A stretch of DNA of 64,000 nucleotides from Arthrobacter globiformis (GTDB lineage Bacteria; Actinomycetota; Actinomycetes; Actinomycetales; Micrococcaceae): assembly GCF_030817195.1 (NCBI RefSeq), contig NZ_JAUSYZ010000001.1:4402001-4466000 (forward strand), read 5' to 3'. Made by a program: the position numbers and the translations under genes. Below are positions 8,539-17,807 of the stretch, piece by piece. Position 1 is the stretch's first letter. Every line of letters begins with the position of its first letter. The notes under the pieces are model-generated. The model had not been told where the DNA came from, did no database searches, and worked only from the letters and a program-made list of their open reading frames with translations.

Positions 8539-8774
8539 CCTGTGCGGCGCCCCTCAGCCGCTGGTGCCGGGACGCAATTTGTGAGGCGCGGCCCCCGCCG
8601 CAATTCAGTAACGAGTCTAACCCTCGGGTGTGACAGGCGCCCCTCTTGGCAACTGAAGATTAAGGCCCAACCGCCACATGGGCGGCAGCTACATAACGAT
8701 GTCGTCGTCAATGCTCGCGGTCCTTCAGCTCCGCCCGTTGCGGCCACAACTGTTCGTTCGCGCTCGGTGGCGGG

Positions 8775-10985
8775 TTATCCCCAGCCGGATCCCGCGGCGG
8801 TCCGGCCGGAGAATCCGCCCACCCCGTTGCCCTGGTAGAGCCAGAGGGAGCCGTTGGTGTCCACGGCCAGGACGTCGGTCCTGGCGTCGCCGCTGTAGTC
8901 GCCGCGGCCGGTGATGGTGGTCATCGAGTTCCAGCCGGAGCCCACCTGGACCTTGGCGCCGAAGCCGCCGCGGCCGTTGCCGGAAAAGCGCCACAGGACG
9001 CCGGCGCCGTCCCGGGCCAGAACGTCTGCCTTGCGGTCGCCGTTCAGGTCGCCAGGGCCCACGACGGCGGTCAGGCCGTTCCACCCCGAGCCCGCCTTGG
9101 TCCGGGCGAGCCAGCCGCCGCGGCCATTGCCGGGGTAGAGCCAGAGGGCGCCGGTGGTGTCGCGGGCCAGGACGTCCGCTTTCCCGTCGCCGTTGAAGTC
9201 GCCGGGGCCCACCAGCGCGGTGAACGCGTTCCAGCCCGAGCCCACCTTCACGCGCGCCAGCCAGCCGCCGCTGCCGTTGCCCGGGTACAGCCACATGGCG
9301 CCGGAGGCGTCGCGGGCCAGGACGTCCACACGGCGGTCGCCGTTGAAGTCGCCGGGGGCCACGAGCGAGGTGAAGCCGTTCCAGCCGGACCCCACCTGCC
9401 TGCGGGCCAGCCAGCCGCCCCGGCCGTTGCCCGGGTACAGCCACAGGAAACCGGAGTTCTCCCGGGCCAGGACATCGCCCTTGCCGTCACCGTTGAAGTC
9501 GCCCCCGGCGAGGACCGTGCTGAAGTGCAGCACGGCGCTTGCCGCGTCCAGCCGGCCGGCGCCGCAGCCCTGCGGGCAGCCGCCGGTCATGGGCCGTGCG
9601 GTGCGCTTAAGGCGGACTTCGACGGCGGCTGGTGTCGCCGTCGGGCCCATCTGGGCCATGAGCAGCGCAGCTGCGGCAGACACGTGCGGTGCCGCGGCGG
9701 ACGTGCCTTCGGCGAAAGCGTAGTCCTCCGTACCAAGGGTCTGGGAACCAAAGTTATGGGTGGAGATAATGCCGTTCGGGATGCCGCTGCGCGGATCATC
9801 GGGGGCCGTGGGCGTCATGTCGCCGCCGGGCGCGGTGATGTCGACGCCGGAACCGAAGTTGGAGTAAGGCGCCAAGGCGCCGGTGCGGCCGCTAGCGGCA
9901 ACGGCTATGACGTTCCGGCAGTTGGCCGGGCTGGACGTGGAGGCCTGTGCCCTCTCGTTGCCGGCTGCCGCGACCACGACCGAACCCCTGGCGGTGGCGG
10001 TATCGATGGCGGTCTGGAACGTCTGCGAACAGGCTTCCGTGCCACCGAGGCTCATGTTGATCACGCGCGCGCGGTTCGGGTTGGCCGGCACTCCCGTCAC
10101 GGGGGCTCCGGAGGCCCAGACGATGGCGTCGGCGATGTCGGACAGCCGTCCGCCGCAGGGACCCAGCACGCGGACGGGCAGGATCTTGGCCTTCGGAGCG
10201 ATGCCGGCGATGCCTTCGTTGTTGTTGATGGCGGCGGCGATGATGCCGGCCACGTGCGTGCCGTGCCACGATGAAGCTACTTCGGGGGAGCCTGCGGCGC
10301 ACTGCCCGGCGGTGGACCAGTCGCCCTCGTCCGTGGCATCGGAGTCGCGGCCGCCGCCGTCGCGGGCGTCGCTGGCATCGGCGATCATGTCGTAGCCGGG
10401 GAGCATGTTCGCGTCCAGGTCAACGTGGTCCGTCTTGCCGGTGTCGATGACGGCCACCACCTGGCCGGCGCCCTGCGTGACGTCCCAGGCGCGGGTGGCC
10501 CGGATGCCGCCGGTTTCCGCTGACAGGTTCCACTGGAAGGGGAAGATCTGGTCGTTCGGGTCCGCGAACTTGGCCTGCAGCTTCACGTCCGGCTCGGCGT
10601 AGGCGACGGCGGGATCGGCGCGCAGGGAAGCGAGCATCTTCTCGGCGTCGCCGTCTCCCAGTTCCTTGCTGGTGCGGACCACGCGGGCTCCGCCGGCGGT
10701 GGCGCGCAGGTCCTGTGCCGTGGCGCCGAGCTTGGCGGTCGCGCGGCTGAAGGACTGGGCGCGGAGCGCGGTGCCGGCCCGAGCCGGGTCCTTGAACTTC
10801 ACGATGAACTGGTCAGTGGGCGGGGTGACCACAGACGGCCGGCGCGGGACGGACGGCAGGTGGGGGTCGCCGTCGGCCGCCGACGCGGCAGGCACTATGA
10901 GGGCCGATGCCACCAGGCCGGCGATGCCTGCGGACATGATGGCAGCAGAGAAACGAGTTCGGCGCATAATCGACATCGAGACCAT
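8775..10985 (-). CDS. Secreted subtilisin-like serine protease with FG-GAP repeats (paralogue 2)
   Basis: 736 residues with the same plan as paralogue 1: signal peptide ending VPAASA, I9-type propeptide, S8 domain with Asp181, His241, Asn343 and Ser429 (GTSAAAPHV), then five FG-GAP blades. The blade regions of the two proteins are nearly identical while the protease domains differ more, which suggests gene conversion or recent duplication of the tails. 236 bases separate this stop from the start of paralogue 1, enough for separate promoters. A 7-bp stem hairpin (11,028-11,045, GCGCGGC with GCCGCGC) lies about 40 bases upstream of the start; the shorter counterpart before paralogue 1 suggests a shared leader element. 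Confidence 0.93.
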   Translation of the reverse strand: MVSMSIMRRTRFSAAIMSAGIAGLVASALIVPAASAADGDPHLPSVPRRPSVVTPPTDQFIVKFKDPARAGTALRAQSFSRATAKLGATAQDLRATAGGARVVRTSKELGDGDAEKMLASLRADPAVAYAEPDVKLQAKFADPNDQIFPFQWNLSAETGGIRATRAWDVTQGAGQVVAVIDTGKTDHVDLDANMLPGYDMIADASDARDGGGRDSDATDEGDWSTAGQCAAGSPEVASSWHGTHVAGIIAAAINNNEGIAGIAPKAKILPVRVLGPCGGRLSDIADAIVWASGAPVTGVPANPNRARVINMSLGGTEACSQTFQTAIDTATARGSVVVAAAGNERAQASTSSPANCRNVIAVAASGRTGALAPYSNFGSGVDITAPGGDMTPTAPDDPRSGIPNGIISTHNFGSQTLGTEDYAFAEGTSAAAPHVSAAAALLMAQMGPTATPAAVEVRLKRTARPMTGGCPQGCGAGRLDAASAVLHFSTVLAGGDFNGDGKGDVLARENSGFLWLYPGNGRGGWLARRQVGSGWNGFTSLVAPGDFNGDRRVDVLARDASGAMWLYPGNGSGGWLARVKVGSGWNAFTALVGPGDFNGDGKADVLARDTTGALWLYPGNGRGGWLARTKAGSGWNGLTAVVGPGDLNGDRKADVLARDGAGVLWRFSGNGRGGFGAKVQVGSGWNSMTTITGRGDYSGDARTDVLAVDTNGSLWLYQGNGVGGFSGRTAAGSGWG

Positions 10986-11391
10986 CCTGTACGGCGCCCC
11001 TCGCTGGTGCCGGGACGCAGTTATAAAGCGCGGCCCCCGCCGCGCTAAGGATTCTTGCCCGGGTTAGCCCAGGCACCATATCTTCTGGCTTGGTACGCGC
11101 GGAAACGAGTTTCGTCGTTTATTCGCCAGCTGGCCCTTCCCGCGGAGACCGGAACCGCAGCCATGGAAACTGGTAGCCACGTAGCCAGAGGCTAGGGCGG
11201 CATCACGAACGAATATGGGTCTTCCATGGGCAAACGCTAGCGGCGGCACCTTGGGGATACCTTGAACACCTATCCCCCGCGTGGGAGGCCCGGATCCATG
11301 GAGCGGCAAAAATGTCGTCCGCTGCTCTGGCTCTGCAGGGCCCGGAGCGGGACGCTTTGAGGTAAGCGGGACGACGAGCATTGGGGCAGTC
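10986..11391. other. Divergent intergenic region (subtilase 2 / YVTN protein)
   Basis: About 400 bases between divergent starts. It holds the GC-rich leader hairpin at 11,028-11,045 and must carry promoters for both directions, but no hexamer pair stands out. An open frame in phase with the YVTN gene runs back to 11,281 but lacks a ribosome site there. Confidence 0.5.
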
Positions 11392-12513
11392 ATGACGCCT
11401 ACGGACGCACACGGAAACCTTCGGACCGGAACACGTCGGCGCCACCGCGGCAAACAGATTTCATTGCACTCCGCCTTCCTCGTTGTCTTGGCTGCCCTGC
11501 TGTTGCTGGCGCCATCCGCCGTCGCCGGCCCGCCGCCTGCATCGGCGGCTGCAGCGCCCGTGGCGGCCGCTACCCCGAAGGTCCTGGCGACCTTTCCCCT
11601 GGGCAAGGCTCTGTCGAATGCCGTCGTCAGTCCCGACGGCAGACGCCTTTACGTGACGGACGTCCTGGCCTTCGACTTCCTGACGCATATGTACAGCGGC
11701 GGAGTGCATGTGGTGGACACGGCGTCCAGGCGCGTCCTGGCCTCCATCAACGTAGGGAACGGACCGTGCGACATCATCCTCAACCGGGCCGGAACCCTGG
11801 CCTACGTCCTGAACTGTATGGGTAACACCATTTCCGTCGTTGATCTCCGCTCGAGGTCCGTGGTCCGGACCCTGGACGTCCCCTCGGGGCCGTCGCAGAT
11901 GGTTCTGAACGCGGCGGAAACCGTCCTCTACGTGGCCACGAATGGTATGACAGTGGGGCTTGTCATCCTGGATGTGAAAACAGGACGGATCATCGCCAAC
12001 ATTCCGGCGGGCTGGGACCCCGAGACGGTGTCGGTCAACGCGGCGGAAACCACCGCGTACACGGTCAACGTGGCGGACGGGCAGTTGACGGTCATCGACC
12101 TCCGGGCCCGGCGGGTGCAGTCCGTCATTGATGTGGGCCAGTTCGCCTATGGCGTGACCGTCAACCCGGCGGGGACGCGAGCCTACATCAACGGCTTCGA
12201 TTCCGTCATTGTGGTCAATCTTTCCACGCAGAAAGTCGTGGCCCAGATACCTTTGACGGCCATTGTCGCGGGCCGGGTGCACCTGAACCGGGCGGGCACG
12301 CTGGGCTTCTCGATTGCCGGGCATGACGGCAAGGCGCCCGCCGGCGGCATCCTCCACGTCATTGACCTGGCTTCGAACACCGTAGTGGGGACCGCACCCG
12401 TCTGTTTCCTCGGAAATCCGATGGCCTTTGAACCTTCCGGGCAAAGGGCGTACATCCCCTGCGGTAACACGCTGGGAGGAACGGTCAACTTCGTGCAGAT
12501 GCCCCAGAAGTAG
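11392..12513 (+). CDS. Secreted YVTN-type beta-propeller protein
   Basis: 373 residues. The ATG at 11,392 follows TTGGGGCAG at good spacing. After a basic N-terminus (about residues 15-25) comes a hydrophobic helix (AFLVVLAALLLLAPSAVAG), an export signal with an unusually long n-region. The rest is about seven repeats of 40-45 residues of the YVTN/lactonase-like propeller type: SPDGRRLYVTD, NRAGTLAYVLN, NAAETVLYVA, NAAETTAYTVN, NPAGTRAYING, NRAGTLGFSI and PSGQRAYIPC, each followed by VxVVD-like strands. No catalytic residue is evident; usually a binding or surface protein. Its 3' end overlaps the convergent acyltransferase by 29 bases. Confidence 0.85.
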   Translation: MTPTDAHGNLRTGTRRRHRGKQISLHSAFLVVLAALLLLAPSAVAGPPPASAAAAPVAAATPKVLATFPLGKALSNAVVSPDGRRLYVTDVLAFDFLTHMYSGGVHVVDTASRRVLASINVGNGPCDIILNRAGTLAYVLNCMGNTISVVDLRSRSVVRTLDVPSGPSQMVLNAAETVLYVATNGMTVGLVILDVKTGRIIANIPAGWDPETVSVNAAETTAYTVNVADGQLTVIDLRARRVQSVIDVGQFAYGVTVNPAGTRAYINGFDSVIVVNLSTQKVVAQIPLTAIVAGRVHLNRAGTLGFSIAGHDGKAPAGGILHVIDLASNTVVGTAPVCFLGNPMAFEPSGQRAYIPCGNTLGGTVNFVQMPQK

Positions 12514-13627
12514 CCGGCTCGGCCTGCGGTTCGACGAAGGTTGGCGTCTCCTCGGGCTGGTGCGTATCGGCCACGGGGCCGCCTCGGGAGCTCTTGTTCC
12601 GCAGCCGCGCCTCGATGGGACGCTCGAAGAAGGTGTAGGCGGCGCCAGCGAGCGGGATGGAGATGGCAATTCCGACGACGGCGAACGCGGCCCGCTGGGC
12701 AAGGCCCTCGGGGCCGAGTTCCAGGGCCGTGCGGAGTACGAGTTCGTGGACCAGGTAGAGGGCGAAGGACCATTCGCCCAGTTTGACCATTGCAGGGGAA
12801 CTGGCGAAGGTGGGGCGGCCTCCGCAGCGGTCACGGTCCGCATAGGCCGCAATCAGCAGGGCGTAGCCGGGAATGCAGAGCGCGCCCGCCAGCGGCCCCG
12901 CCGTATGCCAGGGCGCGATGCCGTCGACGATCTCGAGGATAAGGAACGAACCGATGGCCGCGGCCGCTCCGACACCGATGCCGAACCTGGGCTTCCAGCC
13001 TTTCCGCATGGCGATGGCCAGGCACACGCCCACGATGAACTCGGCAATCCTGAAGGCGGGGAACGTGTAGAACAGGGCTCCCCAGTCGAAGCCGGGGACG
13101 AGCGCGAGCAGGACGGCAATGAGGGACACCGCGGCAACGAAGACCGTGGCGCCGACGCGGAAGAGCTTCCCCGGGTCGAGGCGTGCAAGCCGTAGCGCCA
13201 GGAACGGGAACACCGTGTAGAAGAACGCTTCGCAGGAGAGCGACCAGGACACCCCGTTGTAGGCGTAGACCCACTGCTGGTCGCCGAGCCAGCCCTGGAC
13301 GAGGAGAAGTGAGGCGAGGAGCCTGGGCAGGGACTGGTCACCCTGGGTGGCGAGGGCAAGGACGACGGCGGCCAGCGCAGTGAGCGCGTGCAGCGGCCAG
13401 ATCCGGGCGAACCGGCGCCAGTAGAACTGGCGTTTGGTCGTGTTTGGGTTCATGGACCAGGCGAGCACGAACCCGGACAGCAGGAAGAAGAAGGTCACGC
13501 CGGTCTGTCCCATGGACACGAGCGGGTACATCTCGGGCACCAGCGTCACTGAAGCGTGGTACAGAACCACGAGTATGGCGGCTATGAACCGCAGTCCTGT
13601 CAGTGAATCCAGCCGGGCGCGTGAAAT
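12485..13627 (-). CDS. Acyltransferase 3 family membrane protein (OafA/YrhL-like), no canonical start codon
   Basis: About 380 residues, roughly ten membrane segments. The family's N-terminal signature is clear: RLDSLTGLRFIAAILVVLYH, then GVTFFFLLSGFVLAWSM and YWRRFARIWPLH. Substrates in this family are usually O-acetylated surface glycans or lipids. The signature begins upstream of the first usable start (GTG at 13,570, which would cut off LTGLRF), yet no ATG, GTG or TTG lies in frame between that point and the stop upstream. The only well-placed ribosome site (GAGGGAGA, 13,635-13,642) points to an ATT at 13,625-13,627, taken here as the start. A base error near the N-terminus is the alternative. 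Confidence 0.75.
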   Translation of the reverse strand: MSRARLDSLTGLRFIAAILVVLYHASVTLVPEMYPLVSMGQTGVTFFFLLSGFVLAWSMNPNTTKRQFYWRRFARIWPLHALTALAAVVLALATQGDQSLPRLLASLLLVQGWLGDQQWVYAYNGVSWSLSCEAFFYTVFPFLALRLARLDPGKLFRVGATVFVAAVSLIAVLLALVPGFDWGALFYTFPAFRIAEFIVGVCLAIAMRKGWKPRFGIGVGAAAAIGSFLILEIVDGIAPWHTAGPLAGALCIPGYALLIAAYADRDRCGGRPTFASSPAMVKLGEWSFALYLVHELVLRTALELGPEGLAQRAAFAVVGIAISIPLAGAAYTFFERPIEARLRNKSSRGGPVADTHQPEETPTFVEPQAEPATSGASARS

Positions 13628-14270
13628 TGTTCTTTCTCCCTCGGTGAGACGGCGGTGAGCGGTCCAGTCTACCCATGAAAAAGGGCATTATCACAAAAAG
13701 GTAACGGGCCGCTTTGGCCCTGTGGGGCTTCGAGTGGGAGATTTGAGTACGCAGTACGCGAAGCATCAGAACCGAGTCCGGCGGCTGAGGCTGGGTACCC
13801 ATCTCGTCTCAGTATCGGGAAAGAAAATGTCACTGATGACATGGGGCAGCGCCAAAATCAGCAGTCGCTCCGAAGGTGGACAGGACCACGCTGAGGCCGT
13901 ACGAAGAAGGCTGACCCTTGCTGGGGGCGCACGGTTCTACTACTGACCCCCAGGAACCCGTCCACGAGCGGCAGCCGCAGGCTCCGGCTTCCATTCCGAC
14001 TGCCGGTTAAGACCACCCGTTATGGGTTTCGCATCAGCAACTACGACCCGGTCAACCAAAAGGCAGGGCCAGGGGTAACGGTCAAGGGGCTGGCGTTCGG
14101 GCTGCCAAGAGTTCATGCCCCGCTCGCCATCCAAGGTGCTGCCACGGAGAGCACTGCTCGCGAGGCTGGTGTGTTCTTCCGATTTCCGGACAACTCACTA
14201 TGAGTGAACGGCATCGAGGCTCCCCCGACCGTTTCGGCTAAACCGGGAGCTTCCACTTCCCCGCCCCTGA
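13628..14270. other. Gene-free stretch with a terminator-like hairpin
   Basis: About 640 bases without a believable gene; open frames are short and atypical. GGGCC-AAAGC-GGCCC followed by CTTTTT, read on the minus strand (about 13,692-13,721), looks like an intrinsic terminator for leftward transcription arriving from the decayed protease gene at 14,271-14,988. Confidence 0.45.
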
Positions 14271-14988
14271 TCATAGAGTGTCGGCAACGACGGGGTCTGG
14301 CGTCGCTGGCGTACCGTGAATCCCGTAAGTGATCTTGAGGGCTGCAAGAGTTTCTACTATCGCCGTCCAGTTGAAAGCAACGCCGAGGTTCAACTCCTGA
14401 GCCAGCACAGCGTACGGCTGGGTGCTCACGGCCAGAGGAAGCTTTGAGTGCCGCAGCAACGTCCCGGCCATGATCGCTACCAGCTGAAACCTGGTTCCGA
14501 TCATCAGTCCCCCCGCACCATCGGGGTAGCTGCCGTCGTTGTACAAGTACACCGGGCTGCCGCTGCTTCCGCCAAAGACAGACCCATCGACTAGGAATAC
14601 GGGACCCCATCGACTAGGAATACGGGACGGCCGCCAAAATTCAGGGCCATTGGCGTAGCCGTAATGCCTCGGCGAATGATCGGAGTGTGGTGCAATGGAC
14701 TGCGTCATCAGGGTGTCCGACAAACGGCAGTTGCTGCGGGTCAAAGTGATGTCATGTCGCAGACCGAGGGCCGCTTGCCATCCTCAGTGCTGACACGAAG
14801 TGCACTGTAACCCGATCCGCGCCGGAGACCACGTGCTTGTTTGTAACCAGAACCGGTATCAAGAAGTCGTCCGCACCAGGGCCTACATCCATCAGGAAGC
14901 CTGTGCCGGATTCGTCGCCAGTCGGCTTATGCGCTGTGATGCGCACGGTAGTGAATAGCAGCTGCTTACTGATCGTGTTGACGTCCAA
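14271..14988 (-). pseudogene. Broken trypsin-like serine protease
   Basis: The 5' part (14,752-14,988) holds LVTNKHVVSGAD with the catalytic His of chymotrypsin-fold proteases; the 3' part (14,271-14,744) holds FGGSSGSPVYLYNDG with the catalytic Ser. They lie in different frames. In the middle a third frame reads FVGHPDDAVHC, where intact relatives have GHP then a D-V-A Asp; here that Asp appears lost. A 23-bp tandem duplication (units at 14,583-14,604 and 14,606-14,627) also distorts the segment before the Ser; removing it restores ALNFGGRPVFLVDGSVF. At least two lesions, so a real pseudogene rather than one base error. Confidence 0.75.
14583..14627. repeat. 23-bp tandem duplication inside the decayed protease
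   Basis: Two copies of a word beginning CCCATCGACTAGGAATACGG, at 14,583 and 14,606. Removing one copy restores the reading frame of a conserved beta-strand segment before the catalytic Ser. Confidence 0.85.
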
Positions 14989-15170
14989 GGGACCCCCGGT
15001 CTGGTGAGAAAGACGCTGCGTGAAGATGTAGTGGAAGTAGGAGCCAGCGTTCGCAACTCGCTAGCTAGGCTTAGGGCTCCGTTTGACCGGCTAAGTGCCC
15101 TTGCAACGAGCCTTGTAGCTCGGTCCATGGTGCAAGAGGCAACGCTCTGCGCAGTTCCTGAATCCCGCTC

Positions 15171-16412
15171 TTACCGGTACCCGTCCACAATTGCAGCAGC
15201 AATCTCCTTGTACGCACGACGCGTCTCAGGCTTCAGGTGGTCCAGCGTCACCAGGTCACCATCCGCAACTCCCCTGTCGTGAGGCACGGCGATCAGTTCG
15301 CGGCACATCCCGGCGAGATGCTCCTCGATCGCGTCCTTGTCCACACGATTGGACACCTCGTCCTTATCTGTGATCACCACAATCGCGTTGCGTGCAAGCT
15401 CTTCGTAGCCGTGCCCGGCAAGCCACTGGAGCGTACTACGCGCACGCTTGGCACCGCTCACCGCGTAGCCTGCAGCGATGATTAGGTTGTCCGCCGACTG
15501 CAGGATGCCGCTCATCGCATTGTGCGTCACGCCGGTGCCGCAGTCCGTCAATGCTACGGAGTAGTAGCTGGAGATGAGCTTCCGGATCCGCAGGTATTCC
15601 TCTGCGGTCAGCGAGTCGGACACTTCGGGGTCCTGCTCGCCGGCAATCAGATGCAAGCGGCCGGAGTGGTGCATGTAGCGCGACAACTCCGTGAGCGAGT
15701 TGACTGAGTCGATATTCCTGAGCAGGTCCGTGATGGTCCGCGGGGTGGCCTTCTGGTAGATACCCTCTCCGAGGGCGCGCTCCACGAGGTCCCCGGAGTC
15801 CGGATTAGCATCGATGGCACACGGCGGGTCCCCCCGGAACTCAGCCAACGTAAGACCGACACCAACAGTGGTGGAGGTCTTGCCAATGCCGCCCTTCAGG
15901 CTGAGCACGGCCGTGTTGAAGCTGCCCTGCAGCTGGCGCGAGATCCGGCGCACCAGCTCGTCCTCCTCGCGTTCCAGCGCGCTCGGACCGAGATTCCAGG
16001 CGCCGCCAGTGGCCCGATACAGGAAGCCGCGGAAGCCCTTCTTCGGGCGGGGCTTCTGCTCGCGGACAAACGACGTTGGCATTGCGGTCGCATCCGCTGC
16101 ATGCGCCTCAGGTTGCGGGATGCTTTCCGGAACACGGGACGGCGGCGCTCCCGCCGGCTGGGGGTCCGGCGTCGGCGGCGTGGCCGCATCGGGTGGCGAG
16201 TCGGATAGAGCGTCCGCGGCCGCGGCTGCTTCAGCCCAAGAAGAGCTACGGATGGGAAGGGGCGGCGCGGTGGGCTCAGGTGTCACGGCGGGAAAGGTTC
16301 CTGTCCAGGCGTCGGAGCCGTCGGCATTGCGACGACGGAAGCGGCGGCGCAGCTCGGGCTGCGCCTCGTCGGTATCGGCCTCGGCTAATCGGTTATCCGC
16401 TGGTTCAGGCAT
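15171..16412 (-). CDS. EspI/MinD-like ParA-family ATPase (type VII secretion-associated type), orphan
   Basis: 413 residues from the ATG at 16,412, preceded by GGGGGA; a TTG at 16,472 would add 20. Residues about 1-150 are a Pro/Ala/Arg-rich disordered region; about 165-413 is a MinD/ParA NTPase with a deviant Walker A including the signature Lys (SLKGGIGKTST), a modified Walker A-prime (AIDANPDSGDL in place of D-x-D-xQ), and DCGTG in place of the Walker B DTPPG. This plan (Pro-rich N-terminus plus MinD domain) matches mycobacterial EspI and other ESX-associated ATPases, which modulate type VII secretion. No EccC, EccD, EsxA/B or mycosin gene lies in the window, so its partner system must be elsewhere or absent. 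Confidence 0.8.
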   Translation of the reverse strand: MPEPADNRLAEADTDEAQPELRRRFRRRNADGSDAWTGTFPAVTPEPTAPPLPIRSSSWAEAAAAADALSDSPPDAATPPTPDPQPAGAPPSRVPESIPQPEAHAADATAMPTSFVREQKPRPKKGFRGFLYRATGGAWNLGPSALEREEDELVRRISRQLQGSFNTAVLSLKGGIGKTSTTVGVGLTLAEFRGDPPCAIDANPDSGDLVERALGEGIYQKATPRTITDLLRNIDSVNSLTELSRYMHHSGRLHLIAGEQDPEVSDSLTAEEYLRIRKLISSYYSVALTDCGTGVTHNAMSGILQSADNLIIAAGYAVSGAKRARSTLQWLAGHGYEELARNAIVVITDKDEVSNRVDKDAIEEHLAGMCRELIAVPHDRGVADGDLVTLDHLKPETRRAYKEIAAAIVDGYR

Positions 16413-16991
16413 GATTCGGTCCCCCGGGACTCGCAGCGGCGTCCCGCTGCGGTGGTCGATGGCTTGGTTCAAGCATTCATTCTAGGTGCTAGCAACTGCC
16501 CGAACGGTCAGCGCCCCGCCAACACGCCTCGAGGTGCCGGGATTCGGCATGCGTCAACTGCGCGTCAGTGCTGCTGACACAACGGCGATGGTGGCCACAA
16601 GGAGGATGCCAAGAACCTCATAACTCCACCACTGGACCGGCTGCCGTGCGAATTGATGTCGATGCAGGCCTCCGGATGGCAGGAAAAGAGGATCGAAGCC
16701 ACCGTAGGCAGCAGGATGTTGCTGACGGCATCTCGGCCCATCAGGGAAACAGCCGGCGCGGTGACGATAAATCTCAGGAGGAGCCACTACCCCGGCTGCC
16801 CGGCCGTCAAAGCGGCGGGCCCGAACGGGGCAGAGAGCCGGCCGACGGAACGTATCTCGCGGACAACAGCCCGCCCAGCCGGCCTCTGGCCTGTCCTTCC
16901 GTCGCCAGCATGATCACGGGAGGGACTCTCGCAGGAGCGGCAGTTATCAGGAGCCACCCTGGCGGACTTACCCACTAAACTGGCTACCCGC
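16413..16991. other. Intergenic region, no supported gene
   Basis: About 580 bases. The only suggestive element is a minus-strand frame (16,554-16,787) ending in a hydrophobic stretch, VLGILLVATIAVVSAALTRS. It could be the C-terminus of a lost membrane protein, but it has no recognisable start or family. Confidence 0.4.
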
Positions 16992-17807
16992 TCAGTGCTG
17001 TTGGCGGGTCTCCTGCAGCCGCTTGATGAACCACCGTGACTGCTCCGGCCCGTAAGGCAGCACGGGTATGGCCTTGGTGGCATCTGCCGGCGTGTCTCGG
17101 ATGGACTGGCGGGCCTGCCGGACGGCCGTGGTCATAGTGTCCGCCATAGTTTTGACGAACCGGTCGTTGCAGGGCTCGCCGTGCCCGGGGACCAGGAACT
17201 CGTAGCGGTGCCGGAGCGCTGAGAGGTGCCGCAGGGCGTCAGCCCATTCTTCCGGGTAGGAGTCCTCGAACGAGGGGTGCGAGCCCTGCTCCACAAGGTC
17301 GCCGGCGAATAGGGTCGTGCTGGTTCCCACCAGGAGGTCGCCGTCGGTGTGCCCACGGCCAAGGTAGAACAGTGTGGCGGTCTGCCCTCCGAGGTCAACG
17401 AGTACGGGCTGGTCGCGGACAATCGCGTTGGGGACGACTAGTTCCACGTTCTCGCCCGTGCCGGCAGCCATCTCGGGTTCGAGGTCCGTGACTTCGCTGC
17501 GCTGGGCGTCGCCGTTTTCACCAATCTCCTCGGCGCAGTTCTCATGCGCCCAGAACTCCTCGACGCCGGCATCAGCAAAGACGGCATTCCCGAAGAAGTG
17601 GTCGTAGTGCGCGTGGGTGTTGACCACGACGAGGGGCAGAGACGTCTTCTCACGGACGGCGTCCAGGATGTGCTTGCCCTGTCGGGGCCCGCATCCGGTG
17701 TCGATTATCATGGCACGGTGGGTCCCCACAATAAGGCCAGTGTTGAGATTCGAACCTTCGGTCACCAGCACATAGTTGTCTGTGCCGACGTCGAGCCATC
17801 GTGACAT
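16992..17807 (-). CDS. MBL-fold metallo-hydrolase
   Basis: 271 residues. The metallo-beta-lactamase metal ligands are all visible: THAHYDH at residues 64-70, the third-motif His in GRGHTDGD with the bridging Asp in LFAGDLVEQ, and the late His in VPGHGEP. The N-terminus (NYVLVTEGSNLNTGLIVG) is the usual first strand pair. The family includes hydroxyacylglutathione hydrolase-like and many uncharacterised thioesterases and lactonases; the substrate is not predictable. The ATG follows GGAG at short spacing. A single gene, downstream of glmS on the same strand with about 140 bases between. Confidence 0.88.
   Translation of the reverse strand: MSRWLDVGTDNYVLVTEGSNLNTGLIVGTHRAMIIDTGCGPRQGKHILDAVREKTSLPLVVVNTHAHYDHFFGNAVFADAGVEEFWAHENCAEEIGENGDAQRSEVTDLEPEMAAGTGENVELVVPNAIVRDQPVLVDLGGQTATLFYLGRGHTDGDLLVGTSTTLFAGDLVEQGSHPSFEDSYPEEWADALRHLSALRHRYEFLVPGHGEPCNDRFVKTMADTMTTAVRQARQSIRDTPADATKAIPVLPYGPEQSRWFIKRLQETRQQH

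Noticed and set aside
16554..16787. 77-residue minus-strand membrane protein
   Set aside because: Only the last 20 residues look hydrophobic; no start signal, no family, irregular remainder.
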